From positions 1 through 35,373 of the forward strand of contig NZ_JANQIH010000189.1 of the NCBI RefSeq assembly GCF_028282265.1: 35,373 bases of DNA. The letters run 5' to 3'. The DNA comes from Allomuricauda sp. (lineage in GTDB: Bacteria > Bacteroidota > Bacteroidia > Flavobacteriales > Flavobacteriaceae). Under the pieces are notes generated by a model that ran no database searches, had not been told where the DNA came from, and saw only the letters and a program-made list of their open reading frames with translations. A program made the translations under genes and the position numbers. This document shows positions 7,463 to 14,109 of the stretch, in pieces. Position 1 is the first letter of the stretch. Each line of letters starts with the position of its first letter.

Positions 7463-8305
7463 ATGAGATCAAGAGTATTATTTTTTTTAATGATAGCCTT
7501 ATTGGGCACCCAATTGGGTATGGCACAATTCAATCAATACAAATATATCGTGGTACCTAAAAAGTTTGATGCTTTTAAAGATTCCAATCAGCATCAAACA
7601 AGCACTATGCTAAAGTATATGCTTGCCCAAAGGGGTTTTAATGTGGTCTATGATGATGCTATGCCCGAAGAACTTTTTAAAAACAGATGTTTAGGGTTGT
7701 ATACAGATATTGATGATGTTTCTGGAATGTTTACCACGAAACTTTCCGTAGTTTTTAATGATTGCCAATCAAAAGAGGTCTTTAGAACTATTGAGGGTAG
7801 AAGCAAGATTAAAGACTATAAGGAAGCTTACAAAGACGCAATGCAAAAGGCTTTTGTTTCCTTTGATGGAATCGAATACAGTTATCAGCCTGTTGAGGCA
7901 AAAGAGGAAACGGCAAAGGAAGAAACTCTTACCATTAGTTTTAGAAATGATGTAAAGACCCTGGAAGAAAAAAAAGATACTAAGCTGATAGAGCAGGTTG
8001 CGACTCCAGAAAATCAAACGTACAAAAATCTTGAGCCGACACCATCGGACTACGTTAAGGCCGGAAAAGATTCCGAAGGCGATATGATGGAATTGCTCTA
8101 CGCGCAGCCTACTGAAAATGGATACCAACTTGTGGATAGTACACCAGAAATAAGATTAAGACTGGTTCGCAGTTCTTTGGATAACCTTTATTTTGTGGGT
8201 GGCGACAAGGGCAACGGTATTGTTTTTCAAAAAGATGGTTCTTGGTGGTTGGAGAAGATTGAAAATGGAGAAAAGAGTACCAAAAAACTGAATCTCAAAT
8301 TTTAG
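7463..8305 (+). CDS. Secreted hypothetical protein, last gene of envelope trio
   Basis: 280 aa. Signal peptide MRSRVLFFLMIALLGTQLGMAQ, then a short alpha/beta domain (about 25-130) opening with YKYIVVPKKFDAFKD. This pattern is common in Bacteroidota periplasmic proteins that sit near barrels. A Glu/Lys-rich linker (about 140-180) leads to a C-terminal beta segment with WWLEKIENGEKSTKK. It probably belongs to the same operon as the lipoprotein and the barrel (13-nt gap). Its stop overlaps the stop of convergent rarA by 4 nt (TTAG), leaving no room for a terminator between them. No catalytic motif seen; role unknown. Confidence 0.75.
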   Translation: MRSRVLFFLMIALLGTQLGMAQFNQYKYIVVPKKFDAFKDSNQHQTSTMLKYMLAQRGFNVVYDDAMPEELFKNRCLGLYTDIDDVSGMFTTKLSVVFNDCQSKEVFRTIEGRSKIKDYKEAYKDAMQKAFVSFDGIEYSYQPVEAKEETAKEETLTISFRNDVKTLEEKKDTKLIEQVATPENQTYKNLEPTPSDYVKAGKDSEGDMMELLYAQPTENGYQLVDSTPEIRLRLVRSSLDNLYFVGGDKGNGIVFQKDGSWWLEKIENGEKSTKKLNLKF

Positions 8306-9579
8306 AACTCATATTTTCCCTTCCAGCGCTTTTTTAAAAAGTCTTTCATGGCTTTTTCCCTGCTGTTTTCGCCTGGCCTGTAAAAAGTAGTCCCTGAAAT
8401 CTCTTCCGGTAAAAATTCCATATCGGCAAAATTATCGGTATGATCATGTGCATAAAGATACCCCGAACCATAACCAAGTTCCTTCATAAGCTTTGTCGGG
8501 GCATTTCTAATTTCCAAAGGCACGGATAAATCCCCGGTCTCTTTTACTTTGCTTTGCGCTTCTTGTATGGCAAGATAACTGGCATTACTCTTGGGAGAAC
8601 TGGCTAAATAGGTGGCACATTGACTTAATATGATTCTCGCTTCTGGGTACCCGATGGTGTTAACCGCCTGAAAAGTTGTATTGGCCAGTACCAGTGCCGT
8701 AGGATTTGCATTACCGATATCCTCAGAAGCCAATATCACCATTCTACGGGCAATGAATTTTACGTCCTCACCGCCTTCAATCATTCTTGCCAACCAATAG
8801 ACAGCGGCATTAGGGTCACTGCCCCTGATTGATTTAATGAAAGCAGAAATAATATCGTAATGCTGTTCCCCTGTTTTATCGTAAAGCACCGTATTTTTCT
8901 GAACCTTGTTCAAAACCAGTTCGTTGGTTATGGAAATTTTTTTGGATTCATCTACTCCAACGATTAATTCAAAAATGTTCAAAAGCTTTCTGCCATCTCC
9001 CCCAGATAGTCTAAAGAGCGCTTCGGTTTCCTTTAGCTCAATCTTCCTCTTTTTCAGTATTGGGTCGGTTTCCATTGCCCTTTTCAATAGGGCTTGTAAG
9101 TCGTCTTTCCCAAAAGGGTTCAACACATAGACCTGACATCGGGATAAGAGGGCCGGAATTACCTCAAAACTAGGATTTTCGGTGGTTGCGCCAATCAAGG
9201 TCACCCAACCTTTTTCTACGGCACCCAAAAGTGAGTCTTGCTGCGACTTACTGAACCTATGAATTTCATCAATGAACAAAATCGGATTTTTGGTAGTAAA
9301 GAGGCCGCCACTTTGCTTGGCCTTTTCAATCACTTCCCTAACGTCTTTCACCCCACTGCTTATGGCACTTAGTGTGTAGAATGGCCGTTGACTTTCTTCA
9401 GCAATGATTTGGGCCAAAGTGGTCTTCCCGGTACCTGGGGGACCCCAAAAGATAAGCGATGGAATATTGCCACTTTTTATTTGTTGTGTCAAAGCCCCAT
9501 TTTTCCCAACCAGGTGAAGTTGGCTCACGTAATCTTCTAGCGTTTTCGGGCGAACGCGCTCTGCCAAGGGTACATTCAT
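8302..9579 (-). CDS. rarA: Replication-associated recombination protein A (AAA+ ATPase)
   Basis: 425 aa, normal for RarA/MgsA. Visible: Walker A GPPGTGKT (46-53), Walker [10 protein letters not shown] (101-109), sensor 1 GATTENPSF (130-138), and a likely arginine finger in LLSRCQ (about Arg147). After these come the clamp-loader-like C-terminal regions ([24 protein letters not shown]). RarA acts in the cytosol at stalled or collapsed replication forks, related to clamp-loader ATPases and eukaryotic Mgs1/WRNIP1. It is divergent from the rhomboid gene and convergent with the envelope trio. The start at [11 protein letters not shown] agrees with the family, which opens with PLAxRxRP. No oddities. 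Confidence 0.95.
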   Translation of the reverse strand: MNVPLAERVRPKTLEDYVSQLHLVGKNGALTQQIKSGNIPSLIFWGPPGTGKTTLAQIIAEESQRPFYTLSAISSGVKDVREVIEKAKQSGGLFTTKNPILFIDEIHRFSKSQQDSLLGAVEKGWVTLIGATTENPSFEVIPALLSRCQVYVLNPFGKDDLQALLKRAMETDPILKKRKIELKETEALFRLSGGDGRKLLNIFELIVGVDESKKISITNELVLNKVQKNTVLYDKTGEQHYDIISAFIKSIRGSDPNAAVYWLARMIEGGEDVKFIARRMVILASEDIGNANPTALVLANTTFQAVNTIGYPEARIILSQCATYLASSPKSNASYLAIQEAQSKVKETGDLSVPLEIRNAPTKLMKELGYGSGYLYAHDHTDNFADMEFLPEEISGTTFYRPGENSREKAMKDFLKKRWKGKYEF

Positions 9580-9661
9580 AAGACTAAATGTACTATAAAT
9601 TAAAATGAATTTTTCATTTGTTGAGGAGACAAAATGCTGAGTCCATATTCTTGGGAACCTG

Positions 9662-9679
9662 ACAATTTGCCTAAATTGT
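9662..9679. repeat. Inverted repeat in rarA-rhomboid divergent gap
   Basis: ACAATTT-GCCT-AAATTGT, a perfect 7-bp inverted repeat with a 4-nt centre. It overlaps the -33 element of the candidate rhomboid promoter, so a repressor operator is conceivable. Confidence 0.5.
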
Positions 9680-9695
9680 AAATGTGGTTAGATTG
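9666..9695 (+). promoter_or_regulatory. Candidate rhomboid promoter
   Basis: TTTG at 9666-9669 and TAGATTG at 9689-9695, separated by 19 nt, close to the Bacteroidota TTTG/TAnnTTTG pattern but with an imperfect -7 box. Transcription would start near 9702, which puts the ATG at 9682 upstream of the transcript and favours the ATG at 9712 as the real start. Confidence 0.4.
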
Positions 9696-9711
9696 TTGTT
9701 TTTCATTCCAT

Positions 9712-10452
9712 ATGTCTAGAAAAGGCCAATTTGAATTATCTGATAAGATTTTACTGGTTCCGCTTTTTGCTGTTCTCAGTATATGGATCGTTTTTTGGAT
9801 TGAGGTAAAGTTTGGGTTCAACTTTAACGAATATGGTATTTATCCAAGAAAGCCAATAGGTTTGCGAGGTGTCTTTTTCAGTCCGTTTATCCATGGTTCA
9901 GTGGAACACCTTTACAACAATACCATTCCATTGGCAGTTCTCACCGCATTTCTGTTTTATTTCTATAGGAAGGTGGCCTTTAAAACGCTGATATGGGGAG
10001 TTCTGCTATCTGGTTTGCTCACTTGGCTTATTGGGAGACCATCATATCATATCGGTGCAAGCGGTATTATCTACGTCCTTGCCAGTTTTATTTTCTTCAA
10101 GGGAATCATTGCCAAACACTTTAGATGGATAGCGTTGTCACTGATTGTCGTTTTCATCTATGGAAGCATGATATGGTATATTTTCCCGGTTAAGGATGGT
10201 ATTTCATGGGAAGGACACCTTTCCGGTTTTTTAACTGGTTTGGTTTTGGCATTCTTGCTAAGGATAGAAACTCCATTAGAAAAGCGCTTTGATTGGGAAA
10301 AGGAAGATTATAATGAGCAAGATGACCCTTTTCTAAAGCATTTTGATGAAGATGGAAATTTTATTGAGCATCACGACGAGGAAGAAGATTCGAATAAAAT
10401 CCAGATTAGATATCATTACAAATCAAAAAGCGATGATAGTTCCTCAGCTTAA
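9712..10452 (+). CDS. Rhomboid family intramembrane serine protease
   Basis: 246 aa from the chosen start MSRKGQFELSD. The ORF track starts 10 codons earlier at 9682, but that extension (MWLDCCFSFH) is unlike the family, and a candidate promoter overlaps it. About six membrane segments carry the rhomboid signatures: HLYNN (His66, Asn69), the catalytic GASG with Ser117, and EGHLSG with the catalytic His169. Rhomboids cut membrane-protein helices inside the lipid bilayer. The C-terminal tail is cytosolic, acidic and His-rich (FDEDGNFIEHHDEEED). It overlaps convergent rlmB by 9 nt. The substrate is unknown. Confidence 0.9.
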   Translation: MSRKGQFELSDKILLVPLFAVLSIWIVFWIEVKFGFNFNEYGIYPRKPIGLRGVFFSPFIHGSVEHLYNNTIPLAVLTAFLFYFYRKVAFKTLIWGVLLSGLLTWLIGRPSYHIGASGIIYVLASFIFFKGIIAKHFRWIALSLIVVFIYGSMIWYIFPVKDGISWEGHLSGFLTGLVLAFLLRIETPLEKRFDWEKEDYNEQDDPFLKHFDEDGNFIEHHDEEEDSNKIQIRYHYKSKSDDSSSA

Positions 10453-11181
10453 TCGCTGCCTCACCACTTCATAGAGAAATACACCGCAGGCCACAGATAC
10501 ATTTAGGGAACCGATTTTGCCCATAAGCGGAAGTTTTGCGATTTCATCTACTGATTTGAGTACAGATGCTGAAATACCTTTTCCCTCAGAACCCATCACT
10601 ACAGCTACGGGATAGTTCAGTTGAATGTCAAAAACGGATTTTTCACCTTTTTCGGAAGCTGCGATTAACTTTACTCCTAAAGATTGCAAATAGTAAATGG
10701 CATCCTTTAAATGATCGACCTTTGAAATAGGGACATTGAAAGCTGCCCCAGCAGAGGTTTTAACGGTGTCCTCGGTTATTGGAGCTGCTCCGTTTTTTGG
10801 AATTATAATACCATCCACCCCACAGCACTCCGCCGTTCTGATAATGGCACCAAAATTCCTAACATCGGTTATGTGGTCCAAAAGCAAAAAGAAAGGCATT
10901 TTCTTTTGAGAGCTAATAGACTCGACCAGTGTGCTGAAATCATGAAACTCGATAGGGGAAACATTTGCCACAGCACCTTGATGGTTGTTTTTTGTCATGC
11001 GGTTCAATTTCTCAAAAGGAACATATGAACTGCTTATTCCTTTTTTTCTTATCAATGACTCAAGTTCCTTAAACAGGTCACCTTTTAGCCCTTGTTGTAG
11101 AAAGATTTTGTTTATGGGTTTCTCGGCTTCAATAGCTTCAATTACGGCACGCAAACCATATATGTGAGGGGTTTTTTGCAT
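10444..11181 (-). CDS. rlmB: 23S rRNA (guanosine-2'-O)-methyltransferase RlmB
   Basis: 245 aa from Met27 of the track ORF (MQKTPHIYGLRAVIEAI). The upstream 26 codons read through two terminator-like hairpins and are not credible. SpoU/TrmH knot motifs are all present: motif 1 NFGAIIRTAE (Asn109, Arg115), motif 2 MGSEGKGIS (197-203), motif 3 SLNVSVACG (225-233). An N-terminal L30e-like RNA-binding domain (1-75) marks RlmB rather than a bare SpoU enzyme. The enzyme uses SAM to methylate a 2'-OH in the peptidyl-transferase region of 23S rRNA (G2251 in E. coli). The start lies 11 nt past the T-run of a minus-strand terminator, so its transcription signal is unclear. Confidence 0.93.
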   Translation of the reverse strand: MQKTPHIYGLRAVIEAIEAEKPINKIFLQQGLKGDLFKELESLIRKKGISSSYVPFEKLNRMTKNNHQGAVANVSPIEFHDFSTLVESISSQKKMPFFLLLDHITDVRNFGAIIRTAECCGVDGIIIPKNGAAPITEDTVKTSAGAAFNVPISKVDHLKDAIYYLQSLGVKLIAASEKGEKSVFDIQLNYPVAVVMGSEGKGISASVLKSVDEIAKLPLMGKIGSLNVSVACGVFLYEVVRQRLS

Positions 11182-11192
11182 GCGGCTAAAAT

Positions 11193-11224
11193 AAAAAAAA
11201 CTATCCACCGGTGATGGATAGTTT
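11193..11224 (-). terminator. Intrinsic terminator 2 after RiPP precursors
   Basis: Minus strand: ACTATCCA, 7-nt loop, TGGATAGT (11200-11222), followed by a run of eight T (11200-11193). It ends 11 nt before the rlmB start codon. Confidence 0.75.
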
Positions 11225-11232
11225 ACTGATTG

Positions 11233-11260
11233 AAAAAAAACGATTGAATTACTATTCAAT
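11233..11260 (-). terminator. Intrinsic terminator 1 directly after second RiPP precursor
   Basis: Minus strand: ATTGAAT-AGTA-ATTCAAT (11243-11260), 2 nt, then eight T (11240-11233). The stem begins inside the stop codon of the 53-aa precursor. The stem is AT-rich, so on its own it may be weak. Confidence 0.55.
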
Positions 11261-11421
11261 TAGTTGCAGGCTAAGGGACATTGATGGTTATCAAGGCTGG
11301 AGTTACAGGCACCAGAGGTAATTGTGCAACCTAAAGTACTACCGCCCAAAACTTGAGTGGTTTTGAAAGTTGAGATCACTTTCTTGTTCAATGATAGACT
11401 AATTCTACGGGCTTTTTTCAT
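11260..11421 (-). CDS. Class I lanthipeptide-type RiPP precursor (53 aa)
   Basis: Too short for the ORF track; translated by hand. It opens MKKARRISLSLNKKVIS, continues through a leader to VLGG (24-27), then has a core of 26 residues with four Cys (32, 39, 48, 52) and seven Ser/Thr. The leader is nearly the same as that of the upstream 63-aa peptide (MKK..+I.LSLNKKVIS, then GG), so they are paralogues. The pattern matches the Bacteroidota class I lanthipeptide precursors, in which Ser/Thr are dehydrated and joined to Cys, and the leader is removed at a double-Gly site on export. No LanB, LanC or peptidase-transporter is visible, so maturation must come from elsewhere, or the locus is relic. 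Two terminators follow. Confidence 0.82.
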   Translation of the reverse strand: MKKARRISLSLNKKVISTFKTTQVLGGSTLGCTITSGACNSSLDNHQCPLACN

Positions 11422-11458
11422 TATATAGGAATTTAAGGAGTTACTTATTTTTCAAAGA

Positions 11459-11650
11459 TTAGCAACAACCGCATGGCCTGGATTCATGGGTAGGATGCAT
11501 GGGAACGGTAGGGTCTGGTGGTAAACTTGCTCTAGTTTCCCATTGGCACCCAGAGACAAGGGTCAATCCGTTGCCACCAATTTTTTGTTGTTTCAGTTCA
11601 GAAATTACTTTTTTGTTAAGCGATAGCTTGATTTTTTTTGATTTTTTCAT
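11459..11650 (-). CDS. Class I lanthipeptide-type RiPP precursor (63 aa)
   Basis: 63 aa: leader MKKSKKIKLSLNKKVISELK up to the double glycine at 25-26, then a 37-residue core with Cys at 35, 60, 62 and 63 (ending RPCGCC), two Ser and four Thr, and many prolines (SLPPDPTVPMHP). The leader is shared with the 53-aa peptide encoded 37 nt downstream, while the cores differ completely. That is the usual behaviour of tandem RiPP precursor genes. The cysteine-rich C-terminus could form up to four thioether rings, or disulfides if the peptide is not modified. No biosynthetic enzymes are within the window. Product activity cannot be predicted; antimicrobial or signalling roles are the common options. 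Confidence 0.82.
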   Translation of the reverse strand: MKKSKKIKLSLNKKVISELKQQKIGGNGLTLVSGCQWETRASLPPDPTVPMHPTHESRPCGCC

Positions 11651-12216
11651 AGGTGCTAATTTTAAAGATTTGTAGGAAAATACTTTAAATATGATTGAGT
11701 ATAGTGCTGTTTAAAATATAATTAACTATTTATATAATTCATTATTTACATAAAATAAGTAAATAGATTGTTGAGTGCCCAAACTCTTTTTTGGTTAGCT
11801 TGAATGAAGTCCTCTTTTAGTGTATCCAAACTAAATTTTAGTTCGTATAATTTGGATTACATGGAATAAGGTTTCCTCCCTCTAATTGAATTCCTACAGA
11901 GAAACCGATGGCTAATCATCTTATTTAGTATGTTTTTAGATTTGAACAAACTAGTCACTAGTGCTTAGATATGACTTTCGGTTACATCATTAGGTGGAGC
12001 AAAGGATTGTTATCGCTGGTTTGCTGCGGGATTTTTATCGTAATAAGAATTTTTTGTTTCTTCTCTTAATGCTAAGAATGTGAGCAAAGTGAGGTTCATC
12101 CATTTCGTTAAACTTTATGAGATTGGTTATCGTTCTATGCTACTCGCTGACCTGTGTATCAATACAAATTGATGGTTAATTCCTATATTTAATGAAGCAA
12201 AACCTAAAGCAATAAA
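11651..12216. other. AT-rich 566-bp intergenic region
   Basis: Divergent gap between the RiPP precursors and the 247-aa secreted protein. No ORF of useful length on either strand, no tRNA-like fold that I can see. It holds a nested palindrome at 11824-11857 and a short odd palindrome CTAGTCACTAG. No clear TAnnTTTG box was found for either neighbour; TATATTTA at 12184-12191 is a weak -7 candidate for the plus-strand gene. Confidence 0.5.
11824..11857. repeat. Nested palindrome, possible operator or structured RNA
   Basis: Outer arms ATCCAAA (11824-11830) and TTTGGAT (11851-11857) enclose AACTAAA-T-TTTAGTT (11829-11843). The inner and outer stems compete for two bases. It lies in the promoter region of the RiPP precursors. 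Confidence 0.45.
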
Positions 12217-12960
12217 ATGAGAAAATATATAGCCTGTATAACTATAGGTCAGTTGATTGGACAATCGATTCTGGCTCAGGTTCCAGCCAATTATAATGCA
12301 GATAACGAATCTTTCGGAATGCTACCTATGTTGCAATACGCATTTCAGCAACTAAATAGCAAAAGTATGGAAGCTTTGGACAAAAAAGTGAATTACAAGG
12401 GATCGCCATATGTAATAAGAACTTTTGTTAAAGGTAGAATTTACAGTGGAGATGGTCTTGAAGGAGAGGCTTATTTAAGGTACGATGGGTATAACGATGA
12501 AGTTCAACTTAAATCAAGTGTGGAGGACTCGATTATACTTAAGCTTACCCAGAATGATGACATTTATTGCGTTTTGGGAAGGGAAAAGGTTTTTTTTAAA
12601 GAGTATTATGATAAAAATGATGAAGTAAATCAGGGCCATCTGTTTCAACTAGCCGAAATTGATGAAATGGTTCTTTTTGAAAGGAGAAGGAAAATCTACA
12701 AAGAAGGTAAGGAGGCCACTACCTCTTTTGAGCTTCCGGTGGCAAACAGATTTGTTTTGGAAAGACAATTATATTGCTCTAACAAAGAAGATGGAAAAAT
12801 CAAGTTTTTTAAACCTTCGAAAAAAAGCTTGCTCAACTTGTTGGCAAGTGAGGATAAGGAGAAAAACAATAAGATGAAAAGCTTTTTATCTAAAAGTAGA
12901 TTAAACCTTAAAGACCCCAAGGATGTGGTACAAGTCTTTTATTATTACAACACTCTATGA
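12217..12960 (+). CDS. Secreted hypothetical protein
   Basis: 247 aa, family not recognised. The signal peptide is MRKYIACITIGQLIGQSILAQ. The mature part begins VPANYNADNESFGMLPML and has a probable beta-rich domain (about 65-180; FVKGRIYSGDGLEGEAYLRYD). A basic C-terminal tail (KFFKPSKKSLLNLLASEDKEKNNK) precedes the end FYYYNTL. Two Cys residues lie at about 118 and 188. It is a single-gene unit: 566 bp of gene-free DNA lies upstream and a strong terminator downstream. Nothing connects it functionally with the RiPP precursors other than adjacency. No catalytic motif, membrane segment or barrel signature was found. Confidence 0.75.
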   Translation: MRKYIACITIGQLIGQSILAQVPANYNADNESFGMLPMLQYAFQQLNSKSMEALDKKVNYKGSPYVIRTFVKGRIYSGDGLEGEAYLRYDGYNDEVQLKSSVEDSIILKLTQNDDIYCVLGREKVFFKEYYDKNDEVNQGHLFQLAEIDEMVLFERRRKIYKEGKEATTSFELPVANRFVLERQLYCSNKEDGKIKFFKPSKKSLLNLLASEDKEKNNKMKSFLSKSRLNLKDPKDVVQVFYYYNTL

Positions 12961-12978
12961 AGCAATAATTATCATTAC

Positions 12979-13012
12979 AAAAAAGGCCACGCTACTCAGC
13001 GTGGCCTTTTTT
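12979..13012. terminator. Strong bidirectional intrinsic terminator
   Basis: AAAAAAGGCCACGCT, loop ACTC, AGCGTGGCCTTTTTT: a perfect 15-bp stem with T-runs in both directions. It serves the secreted protein gene on the plus strand and the susC-susD-lipoprotein operon on the minus strand. Confidence 0.95.
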
Positions 13013-13030
13013 AAGTTAAGATAAACTGTA

Positions 13031-14092
13031 TTATGGATTATTTGATAAGAAAATATCTGGCCAGTCCACACCACCTTCTCTTGTAAGAACTACAGTCCCT
13101 GAATCACCAAGTGCGTTAGAAAACTCTATGGTCATTTCAGCTCCTACAACACTTGTAATTGAGTACCCATATGCAAAAGCTCTGTCTTCATCATCATCAT
13201 CGGGGATAACAATACTGTCCTTTATGTATACTTCTCCATCTGGAGTTAACGAAGTACAATCCCATACAATGGTAATATCGTTGCCAGTTGCAGGTCCTCT
13301 ACCAGGATAACAGCTGTCGAACTGACCAAAGCCCATGTCCGTTGAGGTATATTCTCCAGGAGTGCCATCTACCGTTGTCCAGGTAACATCACCCATCACG
13401 ACCGTTGTTCCTGGGTCACAGCCCAAAGGAACATTATCACCAGGAGGATTTTGTCCCGGAGCGGTAGTTGTGATGGTAGTTACATAAGAGTGTGTCCCTG
13501 ACAAATCATCAGTGATAGAGCAAGCTATAACTGGGAAGTACTCAAAAGGAGCCGAGAAATAAGCTCCACCACTTACGGGTCCTCCCACATCGTCGTTAGA
13601 ATACTCCTCTCCATTGGTCAGGGTCAGTACCAAACGAAACTCGAAACGATCTTTACCCACAATCATGGATTCGTCAATGCCCGTGGCAGCAACTAATTCA
13701 CCTGAAGTATAAGAAATGGTTGTTATGGGGAGTCCCCTTTCTCCGGCACTAAAATCACTTGCCGCCAATGTCTGCAGAAGTACCTCATCAGTATCCATAT
13801 CTGTACCTCCAGCTGACCTGTCATCAAAGTTGACAAATACTTGGACACTTTCCAAAAGGGCACCACCTTCTGCATCTTGTTCTTCCAAATCTATAGTATA
13901 AGAAGAACCAGCATCAAATGCATTGGTATCAAAATTGTACACCAAATTATTGTCCTCGTCTATGGTTCTTAAAACCGCTCCTGTTCCCACGGTCGCTAAA
14001 ATCTCATCGACAACTTTGTCCTCGTCATCACAAGCAAATAGGGTAGCGATGGCTAGACCTAAAATTGCAATTCTTTTGTTATATGTTTTCAT
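13031..14092 (-). CDS. Lipoprotein, third gene of SusC/SusD operon
   Basis: 353 aa from MKTYNKRIAILGLAIATLF. The ORF track starts 21 codons earlier inside susD, but this Met gives a proper lipoprotein signal (LFAC, Cys21). After CDDEDK follows a beta-rich region. It resembles surface lipoproteins found as the third gene after susD, which often bind the same ligand, but I cannot name a family. Notable are several Cys residues in the C-terminal half (SCYPGRG, WDCTS) and an acidic run (PDDDDED) that may bind calcium. The gap to susD is 17 nt, the same as between susD and susC. A strong terminator lies 18 nt past its stop. Confidence 0.8.
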   Translation of the reverse strand: MKTYNKRIAILGLAIATLFACDDEDKVVDEILATVGTGAVLRTIDEDNNLVYNFDTNAFDAGSSYTIDLEEQDAEGGALLESVQVFVNFDDRSAGGTDMDTDEVLLQTLAASDFSAGERGLPITTISYTSGELVAATGIDESMIVGKDRFEFRLVLTLTNGEEYSNDDVGGPVSGGAYFSAPFEYFPVIACSITDDLSGTHSYVTTITTTAPGQNPPGDNVPLGCDPGTTVVMGDVTWTTVDGTPGEYTSTDMGFGQFDSCYPGRGPATGNDITIVWDCTSLTPDGEVYIKDSIVIPDDDDEDRAFAYGYSITSVVGAEMTIEFSNALGDSGTVVLTREGGVDWPDIFLSNNP

Positions 14093-14109
14093 CTCTGTAT
14101 ATCTATTTT

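Noticed and set aside
7769-8128. 119-aa minus-strand ORF
   Set aside because: Shadow of the secreted protein gene on the other strand; Phe/Leu-rich with no coherent pattern.
9682-9711. Ten-codon N-terminal extension of the rhomboid
   Set aside because: Overlaps a candidate promoter and palindrome; the Cys/Trp-rich sequence does not fit the family.
11182-11259. N-terminal extension of RlmB
   Set aside because: Reads through terminator hairpins; the family starts at MQKTPHIYGL.
11651-12216. Further RiPP precursor or tRNA in the gap
   Set aside because: No MKK..LSLNKK-type leader frame and no cloverleaf pattern found on either strand.
13186-13201. TCA trinucleotide run as a phase-variable microsatellite
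   Set aside because: It encodes an Asp run within the frame; only about four to five units, and any change keeps the frame.
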